A stretch of 31,436 nt of DNA from JAFARZ01 sp035651595 (GTDB taxonomy: Bacteria > Actinomycetota > Actinomycetes > Streptosporangiales > Streptosporangiaceae). Every line of letters starts with the position of its first letter. Positions within the stretch are counted from its first letter, which is position 1. Location: assembly GCA_035651595.1 (NCBI GenBank), contig DASRFJ010000366.1, positions 1 through 31,436 on the forward strand, in the 5' to 3' direction. The translations under genes were made by a program, and so were the position numbers. Shown here one piece after another: positions 17,832-25,808 of the stretch. The notes below the pieces were generated by a model. The model searched no databases, was not told the DNA's origin, and was given only the letters and a program-made list of their open reading frames with translations.

Positions 17832-18200
17832 CTAACCGGCCACCGCGTCCGCCACCGAGCGGAACACGGGCACGAGCCGGTCCGCTGTGGTCAGCCGGAG
17901 CATCTTGGCGACCGCCTCCTGGGGCGCGACCAGCGCCATCATCCCGCCATGCCGGTCGAGGGCGCGGTTGGCCTGCAAGATCACGTGCAGCGCCGATGAA
18001 TCCATGAAGCGGAGCCCGGACAGGTCGACGATGAGCATGTGCGGCTCCAGCGCGACTTCCGCGTCGAATGCGCCGCGCAGATCCTCGCGGTTGGTGACGT
18101 CGGCCTCGCCCGCGATTGCCATCAGGGTGTGCGGCTGCCCATCTGATTCCCGGGCCGGCACGGTGACGGTCAGCAGGTCCACGCCCTTGTTGTACCACAC
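17832..18200 (-). CDS. STAS-domain anti-sigma factor antagonist
   Basis: RsbV/SpoIIAA-like anti-anti-sigma factor, about 116-122 residues. It binds the kinase/anti-sigma partner until phosphorylated on a conserved Ser. The STAS core is clear: LLTVTVPARESDGQPHTLMAIAGEADVTNREDLRGAF, then MLIVDLSGLRFMDSSALHVILQAN, where the first Ser of MDSSA is the expected phosphorylation site. The start is uncertain: GTG 18200 and GTG 18182 both follow the upstream stop at 18227 and neither has a good ribosome site, so translation may depend on coupling to the anti-sigma gene. The open frame back to 18326 overlaps that gene and has no family character. The two phosphatases in the window are candidates for its reactivation. 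Confidence 0.87.
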   Translation of the reverse strand: MWYNKGVDLLTVTVPARESDGQPHTLMAIAGEADVTNREDLRGAFDAEVALEPHMLIVDLSGLRFMDSSALHVILQANRALDRHGGMMALVAPQEAVAKMLRLTTADRLVPVFRSVADAVAG

Positions 18201-18226
18201 CGTGCGCGCTGCCGGGATACCCGCGA

Positions 18227-18742
18227 TCAGGCTCTCGGACTCCCCAGTAGCATGTGCAGCCGGATTGTTGTACCGCCAGTGCCAGAGCGGATTTCCACCT
18301 GATCGCACACCTGGTTGACTAGCCACAGCCCGTGACCGCCAAGGGCCTCCGCGTCCGGCGGCCGGGTGCCGGCCAGCGGGTCGCTGATGTGGCCTTTGTC
18401 GCGCATCTCGCAGACGATCTCGTTCTTGCTGTGCCAGATCGCCAGGTTGCCCGCCGACTTGGCGTGCCGCACGGTGTTGGCGGCGATCTCACTGACGGCC
18501 AGTACCAGGTCCACGATCCGCGGCTCACTGAGCCCGGTTTTCCTGGCGTACTCCTCGACCAAGCCGCGCACCGCCGCCAGATCCGTGGTGAAGGTCAGCG
18601 TTACGGCGGAAGCAGGAGTTGCACCTTCGCCGCTCACTGGCCGCTGGAAGGCGTCTGGGTAGGCCGTGCTCGCCTCGTCAGGCATCAACGGTTCACGATA
18701 CACCGGCCCGCCTGCCGGACTCGCTCTAGGCCTCACGAGCAT
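18227..18742 (-). CDS. RsbW-like anti-sigma factor / serine kinase (HATPase_c)
   Basis: 171-residue GHKL ATPase of the RsbW/SpoIIAB type, which holds a sigma factor and phosphorylates the STAS antagonist. Visible motifs are VDLVLAVSEIAANTVRHAKSAG (N-box), MRDKGHISDP (G1-like) and GGHGLWLVNQVCDQVEI (G2), then GTTIRLHM. The first ~45 residues are divergent and disorder-prone. ATG 18742 has GGAAGCGG a few bases upstream; ATG 18685 is an alternative. The stop lies 27 bp before the first STAS start, indicating an operon. A plausible client is the SigB-type factor at 8255, but that is inferred only from type and proximity (9 kb). Confidence 0.88.
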   Translation of the reverse strand: MLVRPRASPAGGPVYREPLMPDEASTAYPDAFQRPVSGEGATPASAVTLTFTTDLAAVRGLVEEYARKTGLSEPRIVDLVLAVSEIAANTVRHAKSAGNLAIWHSKNEIVCEMRDKGHISDPLAGTRPPDAEALGGHGLWLVNQVCDQVEIRSGTGGTTIRLHMLLGSPRA

Positions 18743-18814
18743 TCCCGCTTCCCGCGTCGCCGCAGACTATTCACCGAACCGGCCAACTGGATCACACTTC
18801 GCTACGTAACCGGC

Positions 18815-19420
18815 TCACAGCCCAGTGAACGCCCCGGACACCGTGTAGGCGACCGCCGCGGTCGCGCCGCCCAGCACCGTCCCCGCCACGGCCTGGACCA
18901 CCGTGTGGTCGCGCAGCGCCACCCGGGACCAGCCGACCAGCGCGACCAACGCGAACAAGGCCAGCAGGGCGGGTCCGAAAGCGCGAGCGAGCACCACGAC
19001 GGACCCGGCCGAGACCGCGCAGTGAATGGAGACCTTCCACACCGTTGTGAGGAGGGCGAGCAGCGCGACGCTGCACAGCATGAAAACCAGGTAACCGGCC
19101 AGCTGGCGCGGCGCGCCGAGCAGAACCAGCAGCGCCAGCCCCATGCCTATCGAGGCCAGGATGACCGCGAGTACCAGCAGCCGTGGCCCCCGCGCACCCA
19201 CATAGCGATCGGCGAACCGCCCGTTCCGCACGCCGTGCCCGATGAAGACCATGGGGATCGCGGCGGCGAACACCGCGGCGAGCGCGCCCCAGCAGAGCCC
19301 GGCGGCGCGAGCTGCCGGGTCGAACCGCCAGCCGAGCCCGAGCAGGGTCACGACCAGCCAGTTCTTCGGCTCGAGTAGATAGCTGCACCGCCGCGCTATC
19401 GACTGTTGACGCGACGCCAT
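18815..19420 (-). CDS. PAP2-like membrane phosphatase family protein
   Basis: 201-residue polytopic membrane protein with about six hydrophobic helices. It resembles the PAP2 (phosphatidic acid phosphatase type 2) superfamily: the middle motif SIHCAVSAGSVVVLARAFGP stands for the usual SGH element and WSRVALRDHTVVQAVAGTVLG for the SR-x5-H-x3-D motif, with Gln where Asp normally follows. Because these residues deviate, catalytic activity is doubtful; a lipid phosphatase-like or transport role is possible. ATG 19420 (MASRQQSIARR) is chosen because the longer frame to 19558 runs into the divergent hydroxylase gene. Only 22 bp separate the two start codons, so at least one transcript must be nearly leaderless or start inside the other gene. 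Confidence 0.8.
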   Translation of the reverse strand: MASRQQSIARRCSYLLEPKNWLVVTLLGLGWRFDPAARAAGLCWGALAAVFAAAIPMVFIGHGVRNGRFADRYVGARGPRLLVLAVILASIGMGLALLVLLGAPRQLAGYLVFMLCSVALLALLTTVWKVSIHCAVSAGSVVVLARAFGPALLALFALVALVGWSRVALRDHTVVQAVAGTVLGGATAAVAYTVSGAFTGL

Positions 19421-19442
19421 GGGCAGAGGGTAGCGTCCGGGT

Positions 19443-20894
19443 ATGGGCGCTCGTACTGGCAGGGAGTTCCTGGACCGGCTCGCCACCGCGAACGTGCACG
19501 TGGAGATCATGGGGGAGACGCTCGCTGGCGGCGTCGCCCGGCACCCCGCGTTCCGCAACGTGATCCGCAGCTACGCGGAGCTGTTCGACATGCAGCACGA
19601 TCCTGCGTACCGGGATACCCTCACCTATCCGTCCCCGCTGACCGGCGAGCCGGTCGCGACGAGCTTCCTGATCCCGGCAGACGAGGGTGACCTGGCGAAG
19701 CGCCATAGGTCGTTCGGGATAATGGCTGGCCGCAGCATGGGGATGCTGGGCCGGACCGGCGACTACCTGAACAGCGCGCTGATGGCCCTCGCCTCCGCCG
19801 CCAGCTGGTTCGGCCAGGCCGGGAAGCCCTTCGGGGAGAACATCAGCAGGTACTACGAGCAGGCCCGCGAGCAGGACCTGCTGTGCACGCACACGCTGAT
19901 CCCGCCGCAGGCGAACCGCGCGGTGCCGGGCAGCCAGCAGGGCGGCGGCGCGCTGATGGCACACATCGTCAGGGAGGACGACAACGGAATCGTGATCCGC
20001 GGCGCGCGGATGCTGGCCACGATCGGCCCGTTCGCCGACGAACTGCTGGTCTTCCCGTCCACGGTGCTCCGCAACACCCCCGAGGACAAGCAGTACTCCT
20101 TCGCCTGCGCCGTGCCCAGCGACGCGCCGGGGCTCCGGTACCTGTGCCGCGAGACGATGGACTACGGCCGCCCGCGGCACGACCATCCGCTCGCCTCCCG
20201 GTTCGAGGAGCCGGACGCGGTGGTCATCTTCGACGACGTGCACGTGCCATACGAGCGCTGTTTCGTGCTCGGCGAGCCCGAGCTGTGCAACGGGTTCTAC
20301 ACCCAGACGTCCGCGGTCGTGCACATGACCCACCAGGTGATCGCCCGCACCACGGCGAAGACCGAGTTCGTCCTCGGCCTGGTATCGCTGCTCACCGAGG
20401 CGATCGGCATCGAGCAGTTCCAGCACGTCCAGGCCGACCTCGCGGAGATCATCGCCACGCTGGAGACGCTGCGCGCGTTCGGCCGGGCCGGGCTGGCCGA
20501 CGCCGCGCCGAACGAGTACGGCGTGTTCACCCCCGCCTGGCCGCCGCTGAACGCCGCGCGCAACCTGTATCCGCGGCTCTACCAGCGGTTCCCCGAGATC
20601 ATGCGCAAGCTCGGCGCCTCCGGGCTGATGGCGCTGCCGACCGAGGCGGACGTCACCGGCCCCGCCGCTGGCGACATAGCGACATACCTGCAATCCGCCA
20701 CGCTGAGCGGCGCCGAGCGGGTGAAGCTGTTCCGGCTGCTGTGGGACGCGAGCGTGTCCGCGTTCGCCGGGCGCCAGGCGCTGTATGAGTACTACTTCTT
20801 CGGCGACCCGGTCCGGATGGCCGGCGCGTACGTGGCCAGCTACGACCGCGGCCCCGCGAAGGACCGTGTCCGAGACTTCCTGGACCGCGCCTGA
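19443..20894 (+). CDS. HpaB-type FADH2-dependent aromatic hydroxylase
   Basis: 483 residues, matching the length and layout of the 4-hydroxyphenylacetate 3-monooxygenase oxygenase family (HpaB/PvcC, acyl-CoA-dehydrogenase fold). These enzymes ortho-hydroxylate phenols using reduced flavin from a partner reductase. Typical stretches: TGREFLDRLATANVHVEIMGE, RHRSFGIMAGRSMGMLGRTGDYLNSALM, YYEQAREQDLLCTHTLIPPQANRA, IVIRGARMLATIGPFADELLVFPS, FEEPDAVVIFDDVHVPYERCFVLGE and HQVIARTTAKTEFVLGLVSLLTEAIGI. No HpaC-type reductase or catechol pathway gene is adjacent, so the substrate is unknown and the reductase must be elsewhere. It ends 20 bp from the convergent NB-ARC regulator. Confidence 0.9.
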   Translation: MGARTGREFLDRLATANVHVEIMGETLAGGVARHPAFRNVIRSYAELFDMQHDPAYRDTLTYPSPLTGEPVATSFLIPADEGDLAKRHRSFGIMAGRSMGMLGRTGDYLNSALMALASAASWFGQAGKPFGENISRYYEQAREQDLLCTHTLIPPQANRAVPGSQQGGGALMAHIVREDDNGIVIRGARMLATIGPFADELLVFPSTVLRNTPEDKQYSFACAVPSDAPGLRYLCRETMDYGRPRHDHPLASRFEEPDAVVIFDDVHVPYERCFVLGEPELCNGFYTQTSAVVHMTHQVIARTTAKTEFVLGLVSLLTEAIGIEQFQHVQADLAEIIATLETLRAFGRAGLADAAPNEYGVFTPAWPPLNAARNLYPRLYQRFPEIMRKLGASGLMALPTEADVTGPAAGDIATYLQSATLSGAERVKLFRLLWDASVSAFAGRQALYEYYFFGDPVRMAGAYVASYDRGPAKDRVRDFLDRA

Positions 20895-20914
20895 CGGTTA
20901 CCGCGACTGGCGGC

Positions 20915-23230
20915 TTACCGCGCCCGCAGGCCGTACAGCCGGACCCGCAGGTGCTCGGCGTCGGGCTGGCTGAGGTCATCGAGGATGGCCAGCGCCTCGT
21001 GCCACGCCTGCCCGGCGAGCCGCCGGCTGCCGCGCGCCCGCAATGCGTCGCCGAGGTGGGTGAGGGGCTCCGCCTTGCTCGCCCGGTCCCCGACCTCCTG
21101 ATACAGCGCCGCCGACTGCTCGAAGTAGCGGATCGCCGCGCGAGGCTGGCCGAGCACGTAGTGCGTATAGCCGAGGCTGTCCAGCGTCGCCGCCTCGCCG
21201 TGGGTGTAGTCAAGCTCGCGGTGCAGCCGCAGCGCTCGGTTGAGGAACGCCATCGCGGCGGACACGTCGCCCAGCTTGGCGTGGCACCAGCCGATGTCGT
21301 TGAGGGCGTTCGCCTGCCCGGCGTGGTCGTCGGTGCCCGCCAGCTGGCGCAGCGCCCGCTCGCTGTGCCCGAGTGCGTCGGCGTACCTGCCCCGGCGCTC
21401 GCTGGCGTGCCCGAGGTCCAGCTCCACCCTGGCGGCCGGGACCCGCTCGCCAGCCAGGCCATACAGCCGCAGTGCCTCGCTCAGGTGCCAGGTGGCCGTC
21501 TCGAAGGAGGCCAGCCGCAGGGCGGCACGGCCGACGGACCGGTGCGCGTCCGCCTGCCGGGCCGTATCGCCGAGCTGGTCGGCCGCCGCCAGCGCGGCCT
21601 GCTGGGTGGCGGACAGCTCGCGCCAGCGACCTTGCCAGTCGAGATAGTCGGCCATGGCGGAGCCAAGCTGGCAGGCCTGGGCGTGGTCGAGCCGCGCCTG
21701 CGCCAGGCCGATCATCGCGAGCAGCGCGTCTCGTTCCGTGTCGAACCAGGTCAGCGCCTGCCGGCTATCGCCAGCCGCGAGTCCGGCGTGCGGTGGCTGC
21801 GCGCTGGCCGCGATGCGGAACGGGTTCAGCGCGGCGGAAGCGGTGCCGGCGCTACGCACGTAGTGGTCGAGCATCCGCTCGGTGGCCGCACGCCGGCGGG
21901 CGCTGCCGTGCGGCAGGTGTGCCTGCTCGGCGGCGTAGGCGCGGAGCAGGTCGTGCATCCAGAACCGGCCCGCCGGGTGCTCGGTGAGCAGGTGCATCCG
22001 GGCCAGCTCGTGCAGCGCGGCGAGCGCCCGCGCGGTGGGTACGCCGGCCAGGCTGGCCGCGACCCTGGCCGACACGGCGGGTCCTGGGTGCAGTCCGAGC
22101 AGGGTGAACATCCGGCGGGCCGGCTCGGTCAGCTGCCGGATCGAGCACGCCAGCACGGCCCGCACGTCGCAGGTCACGTCCGTGGTGGCGAGCGCGTCGA
22201 GGCGGTCGCGCGCGTCCCGCAGTTCGGCGGCCAGCGCGGCCAGCGGGCGATCGGGCCTGGCCGCGGCGCGGGCCGCCGCGACGGTGAGCGCGAGCGGCAG
22301 GCCGGCGCAGAGCCCCGCGATCTCCCCGATCGCCGCCGGGTCGCCGGCCGGGGTCCCGGCCGGGTCGCCGGCCAGGGTCCCGGCCGGGTCGGGAGCGACG
22401 CCGAGCCGGCGGGTCAGCAGCTCGGCGGCGAGGTCCGCGGGCAGCACGTCCAGGTTCAGCAGCCGGGCGCCATCGGCGGCGGCCAGGCCGGTCAGGTCGG
22501 TCCGGCTGGTGACCAGCACCGCGCCGCCGCCGGTCCCGGGCAGCAGCGGCCGGATCTGCTGCTCGTCGCGGGCGTTGTCCAGCACGACCAGCAGCCGTTT
22601 CCCCGCGACCAGGCTGCGGTAAAGGCCGACCTGGCCAGTTAAAGTGTCCGGGATGTGGTCCGCCCGGAGTGCGGTGAGGATGGTCCCGACGCATTCGGCC
22701 GGCGTCGCGGGCGGCCCGGCCGGGTCGAAGCCGCGCAGGTTCAGGTACAGCTGGCCATCGGGGAACCTGTCGCTCATCTGATGCGCCCAGTGCAGGGCCA
22801 GCGCGGTCTTGCCGACCCCCGCGGTGCCGATGACGGCGACGACGGGGGAGCGGCCCTGGCCGGCGGGCTCGGCGAGGCCGGCGGACAGTGCCGCGGACAG
22901 CGCGGCGAGTTCGGCCGCCCGCCCGGTGAAGTGCGCCGGGGCGGCGGGCAGCTGGCGTGGCGTCACGGCCTGCCGTGGTCCGCGCGACGGTTCGCGGGCG
23001 GCCTCGCGCAGCCGTTGGTACTGCTCGCCGCGCACGTTCAGCGCCGCGGCGAGCAGGCGTATCGTCCGCATCAGCGGCGCGCGCGTCCGCCCGGTTTCCA
23101 GGTAGCTGATCGCGCGCACGCTCATGCCGCAGCGTGCGGCGAGCTCTTCCTGAGTCAGGTCCGCCGCGAGCCGGGCATCGCGGAGCAATTCGCCAAGCGA
23201 TCCGCTGCCGCCGTTCCCCTCAGTCGCCAA
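20915..23230 (-). CDS. XRE-type HTH / NB-ARC / TPR transcriptional regulator
   Basis: 771-residue signal-transduction ATPase with DNA-binding head. HTH (about 10-70): LGELLRDARLAADLTQEELAARCGMSVRAISYLETGR. NB-ARC (about 100-400): HFTGRAAELAAL, P-loop GTAGVGKTALALHW near 135, LLVVLDNARDEQQI (Walker B), VLVTSRTDL and GLPLAL. Winged helix near 410-460 (FTLLGLHPGPAVS ... WMHDLLRAYA), then TPR repeats from about 560 to the end. Such STAND proteins oligomerise on ligand and often control secondary metabolism or development. The start is TTG 23230, with a stop codon in frame just upstream and GGGGCGGAG abutting it. Upstream lie three 13-bp tandem repeats and a divergent small ORF. It shares its NB-ARC-TPR body with the SARP regulator at 26768. 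Confidence 0.9.
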   Translation of the reverse strand: MATEGNGGSGSLGELLRDARLAADLTQEELAARCGMSVRAISYLETGRTRAPLMRTIRLLAAALNVRGEQYQRLREAAREPSRGPRQAVTPRQLPAAPAHFTGRAAELAALSAALSAGLAEPAGQGRSPVVAVIGTAGVGKTALALHWAHQMSDRFPDGQLYLNLRGFDPAGPPATPAECVGTILTALRADHIPDTLTGQVGLYRSLVAGKRLLVVLDNARDEQQIRPLLPGTGGGAVLVTSRTDLTGLAAADGARLLNLDVLPADLAAELLTRRLGVAPDPAGTLAGDPAGTPAGDPAAIGEIAGLCAGLPLALTVAAARAAARPDRPLAALAAELRDARDRLDALATTDVTCDVRAVLACSIRQLTEPARRMFTLLGLHPGPAVSARVAASLAGVPTARALAALHELARMHLLTEHPAGRFWMHDLLRAYAAEQAHLPHGSARRRAATERMLDHYVRSAGTASAALNPFRIAASAQPPHAGLAAGDSRQALTWFDTERDALLAMIGLAQARLDHAQACQLGSAMADYLDWQGRWRELSATQQAALAAADQLGDTARQADAHRSVGRAALRLASFETATWHLSEALRLYGLAGERVPAARVELDLGHASERRGRYADALGHSERALRQLAGTDDHAGQANALNDIGWCHAKLGDVSAAMAFLNRALRLHRELDYTHGEAATLDSLGYTHYVLGQPRAAIRYFEQSAALYQEVGDRASKAEPLTHLGDALRARGSRRLAGQAWHEALAILDDLSQPDAEHLRVRLYGLRAR
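22338..22385 (-). repeat. 24-bp in-frame tandem duplication inside the NB-ARC gene
   Basis: Two adjacent 24-bp units (22338-22361, 22362-22385), identical except one base, plus the start of a third, encode repeated DPAGTxAG in a linker after the P-loop domain. Frame is preserved, so the linker length may vary between strains. Confidence 0.8.
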
Positions 23231-23239
23231 CTCCGCCCC

Positions 23240-23278
23240 GGATTGCTAGTACGGATTGCTAGTACGGATTGCTAGTAC
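23240..23278. repeat. Three exact tandem copies of a 13-bp repeat
   Basis: GGATTGCTAGTAC occurs three times without gaps or changes (23240-23252, 23253-23265, 23266-23278), followed by ATTGCG that may be a decayed fourth unit. It begins 10 bp upstream of the NB-ARC regulator's TTG, in its promoter or leader, and faces the small ORF at 23378. Each unit contains CTAG, a rare tetramer in high-GC DNA. It may be an iterated binding site, perhaps for the regulator itself. Confidence 0.9.
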
Positions 23279-23377
23279 ATTGCGTCCCGTTTTCGTGGCC
23301 TAGCCGGTGCTCCGCTGCCCACCATGGTGACATCGTGCCGTCCGCTCGTCCAGCGGGAGGCCGGGAGGTGCGCCATG

Positions 23378-23512
23378 ATGCCGCTGCCCGCGGAGTCCGG
23401 CCAGTTCGGCGAGCAGGTCATGGCAGAGCCAGAACCCGGCCTGGCGGAAGTCGGGGAACCCCTGGACGAGACGGACGGCCGCTGCGGCTACGGGCCCGTG
23501 TGCTGTTTCTGA
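23378..23512 (+). CDS. Candidate small ORF: acidic leader and Cys-rich C-terminal tail (possible second precursor peptide)
   Basis: 44-residue ORF beginning MPLPAESGQFGEQVMAEPEP, acidic through its first 34 residues, and ending RCGYGPVCCF. This leader-plus-short-Cys-core layout is seen in ribosomal peptide precursors. The ribosome site is good: GGGAGGTG (23363-23370) is 7 nt before ATG 23378 and 4 nt before ATG 23375. Third-position GC is high, but in GC-rich DNA that is weak evidence. It diverges from the NB-ARC regulator with the 13-bp repeats between, and its last 25 bp overlap the convergent signal-peptidase gene. The opposite strand also has an open frame here, without a start. It could be a chance ORF. 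Confidence 0.4.
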   Translation: MPLPAESGQFGEQVMAEPEPGLAEVGEPLDETDGRCGYGPVCCF

Positions 23513-23982
23513 GGCGGCAAGCAGACGATGCCGAGGATCCGGTCCGCGGGGACGTAGCCGAACTGCCTGGAATCCAGGCTCCGCGACGGGTTGTCGCCGA
23601 GCACGGCGAGCTGCCCGGCCGGCACCGGTGATCCGGCGGTCGCCCCCGGTATCACCGGCGGCCGGCGGTCGCCAGGCACGGCGGCGACCCGTTTGATCAG
23701 CCATTCTCGCTGATCGCCCGGCCACCGTGGCGGCCCCGCGCGCCAGCCGCCGTCGCCGGGTTTCTCGATGAGGACAATCTGCCCGCGCCGTACCGCCGCG
23801 GGGCCGGCCCGGCGGACCAGCACCCGCTCGCCGTCGGCCAGCGTGGGCTGCATGCTCGGTCCCTCGACGGTGACGATGGCGATCCGCCGCCGCAGCCCGG
23901 CGGCGCAAGCCGCCACGCCCACGACCGCCGCCGCGGCGGCGGCGCCAAAGACCGCCACAGCCACGAACCCCCGCCTCGGCAT
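23488..23982 (-). CDS. S26 family signal peptidase (copy 1)
   Basis: 164-residue type I signal peptidase-like Ser/Lys protease, anchored by one N-terminal helix (FVAVAVFGAAAAAAVVGVAACAAGL) with the catalytic domain outside. Ser43 lies in VEGPSMQPTLADGERVLV and Lys97 in EWLIKRVAAVPGD; the later GDNPSRSLDSRQFGYVPADRILGIV is the C-terminal signature. It is shorter than housekeeping LepB and more like actinobacterial accessory or IMP-type peptidases. ATG 23982 shares its A with the ABC gene's stop (TGATG), so translation is coupled. Being last in the operon behind a precursor with an Ala-Gly-Ala site, it is the natural candidate for leader removal; that is inference. Confidence 0.88.
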   Translation of the reverse strand: MPRRGFVAVAVFGAAAAAAVVGVAACAAGLRRRIAIVTVEGPSMQPTLADGERVLVRRAGPAAVRRGQIVLIEKPGDGGWRAGPPRWPGDQREWLIKRVAAVPGDRRPPVIPGATAGSPVPAGQLAVLGDNPSRSLDSRQFGYVPADRILGIVCLPPQKQHTGP

Positions 23983-25808
23983 CAGGCCGTGCCGCCGAGC
24001 GCGGTCTCGGGTGTCGCCGCGTAGCCGCGGGCCTGCATGGCGAACAGCCGGGCGTACGTGCCCGCGCGGGCCATCAGCGTGTCGTGGTCGCCCTGCTCGC
24101 TGATCACCCCGTCGGACAGCACCGCGATGTGGTCCGCGTCGCGGACGGTGTTCAGCCGGTGCGAGATCAGCACGGTGGCGTGGCCCTTGCGGGCCTCCCG
24201 CAACCGGGTGCTGATCGCGTGCTCCGCCTCGGGATCGAGGCCCGCGCTCGGCTCGTCCAGGATCATCAGGTCCCGGCCGCCGCGCAGCATGGCCCTGGCC
24301 AGCGCCACCCGCTGCCATTGCCCGCCGGACAGCACCACCCCCGTCTGCGGGTTCTGCTTGTCCGAGAGGTCGAAGTACATCTGGGTGAGCAGCGTGTCGT
24401 AGCCGCGAGGCAGCGCCATCAGCGTGTCGTGCACGCCCGCCCGCGCCGCCGCCGCCGGCAGCGCGCCGGCCCGGTCCGCGACGGCGAGGTCACCGACCGC
24501 GATGTTGTCTCGCGCGCTGAGCTCGTAGGCCATGTAGTCCTGGAACACGGCGCTGACGCGGTCGCGCAGCTCGCCGGGATCGATGTCGCGCAGGTCGGTG
24601 CCGTCCCACAGGATCCGGCCGCGACCGGGATCGTAGAACCGGCACAGCAGCTTGACCATCGTGCTCTTGCCCGCCCCGTTGTGCCCGACCAGGGCCAGCG
24701 ACCCGTCATGCGGGATGAAGCAGCTCACGCCCCGCAGCACCCACGGCTTGTCCGGGCCGTAGCGGAACCACACGTCGTCGAACTCGATGCCGTGCCGCAG
24801 CGCGGCGGCCGGCGCCGGTTCCCGCGGCACCGGCAGGTCCGGTGGCGTGTCGAGCACCTCCTGGTAGGAGACGAACATCAGCAGCGCCTGGTACGCGATG
24901 GCGGCGCTGTTGACGATCGTGGTCAGGGCACCGGCGGCCGCGGTCAGCGCGACGACGAACATCATCACATCGCCGACCGTGAGCCGCCCCGCCGCGGCCG
25001 CGAGCACCGCCCAGGCCAGGCCGCTCGCGGTGACCAAGGCGCCGGTCGCGGCCAGCACCGCGTCGACGGCGAGCACGCGCCGGTCGCCGCGGGTGCTGGC
25101 GCGCTGGACCTCGTCCAGCTCGGACAGCATCCGCTCCCGGAAGAATCCGCCGAGCCGGAACAGCCGGATCTCCTTCGCCGCGGGCCCGCTGGACAGCAGG
25201 TTGGCGTAGAAGAACAGCCGGCGCTGGCCGTGCGTGATGCCGCGCATCAGCGCCGCCTGCCGCCGGGCGACGCCGCGTTCCAGCCAGATGGCCGGCACCG
25301 CGGCGACCGCGAGCACGACGGTCATGACGGGGCTGAGCAGCGCGAGCGTGGCCAGGAAGCCGCCCATCGTCACCGCGGCCTGGAGCACGGCGATGCCGCC
25401 GCTGAGCACCTGGCCGGGGCCGGCCGAGCCGGACTGCTGGGCGAACCTGAGCCGGTCCTGGAACGCCGGGTCTTCCAGGCTGCGCAGGCCGGCCAGCGCG
25501 GTGATCGCGGTGAACAGCCGGGCGGTCGCGTACCGCTGCACCGCCCGGCCAGCCTGGGCCGAGAGGTACTTGGTGGTGCCCGGCAGCACCGCGGTCGCCG
25601 CGCTGGCGGCGCCGAGCGCCACCACCAGCCGCACGAGTTCGGCGTGACCGCGATGGCCAGCCACCAGATCGAGGACGGCCCGCAGCAGCCAGGCGGTGAG
25701 GATCGGCGCGAGCCCGGTGAGCACCGCCACCGCCAGCAGGCCGGCGAAGGCGCCGCGATGCGCGCGCCACGCCAGTGCCAGCGCGGCGGACAGCCTCCTG
25801 GCCGTCAC
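23982..25808 (-). CDS. ABC exporter, fused membrane and ATPase domains
   Basis: 608-residue half-transporter: six-helix exporter domain (about 1-310) and ATPase domain (about 340-580) with Walker A GHNGAGKST, signature LSGGQWQR, Walker B DLMILDEPSAGLD and the H-loop ISHRL. It functions as a dimer in the membrane. Unlike many bacteriocin exporters it has no N-terminal C39 peptidase domain, so leader cleavage must be done by another protein. Lantibiotic-type exporters often have this plain layout. GTG 25808 overlaps the thioredoxin stop by four bases (GTGA), and the signal peptidase follows with a one-base overlap. The Cys-rich peptide is the probable cargo, from operon position. Confidence 0.92.
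   Translation of the reverse strand: MTARRLSAALALAWRAHRGAFAGLLAVAVLTGLAPILTAWLLRAVLDLVAGHRGHAELVRLVVALGAASAATAVLPGTTKYLSAQAGRAVQRYATARLFTAITALAGLRSLEDPAFQDRLRFAQQSGSAGPGQVLSGGIAVLQAAVTMGGFLATLALLSPVMTVVLAVAAVPAIWLERGVARRQAALMRGITHGQRRLFFYANLLSSGPAAKEIRLFRLGGFFRERMLSELDEVQRASTRGDRRVLAVDAVLAATGALVTASGLAWAVLAAAAGRLTVGDVMMFVVALTAAAGALTTIVNSAAIAYQALLMFVSYQEVLDTPPDLPVPREPAPAAALRHGIEFDDVWFRYGPDKPWVLRGVSCFIPHDGSLALVGHNGAGKSTMVKLLCRFYDPGRGRILWDGTDLRDIDPGELRDRVSAVFQDYMAYELSARDNIAVGDLAVADRAGALPAAAARAGVHDTLMALPRGYDTLLTQMYFDLSDKQNPQTGVVLSGGQWQRVALARAMLRGGRDLMILDEPSAGLDPEAEHAISTRLREARKGHATVLISHRLNTVRDADHIAVLSDGVISEQGDHDTLMARAGTYARLFAMQARGYAATPETALGGTA

Noticed and set aside
18792..20693. Minus-strand ORF of 633 codons
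   Set aside because: Antisense to the HpaB-type hydroxylase and overlapping the PAP2-like gene in another frame; no recognisable motifs.
20951..22642. Plus-strand ORF of 563 codons
   Set aside because: Antisense to the HTH-NB-ARC-TPR gene, without domain motifs.
23240..23278. CRISPR-like tandem repeat
   Set aside because: Units are 13 bp with no spacers and no cas genes nearby.
23300..23487. Minus-strand gene tail (GFWLCHDLLAELAGL) after signal peptidase 1
   Set aside because: Looks somewhat protein-like but has no start codon downstream of the peptidase stop; its frame runs through the peptidase gene as a shadow.
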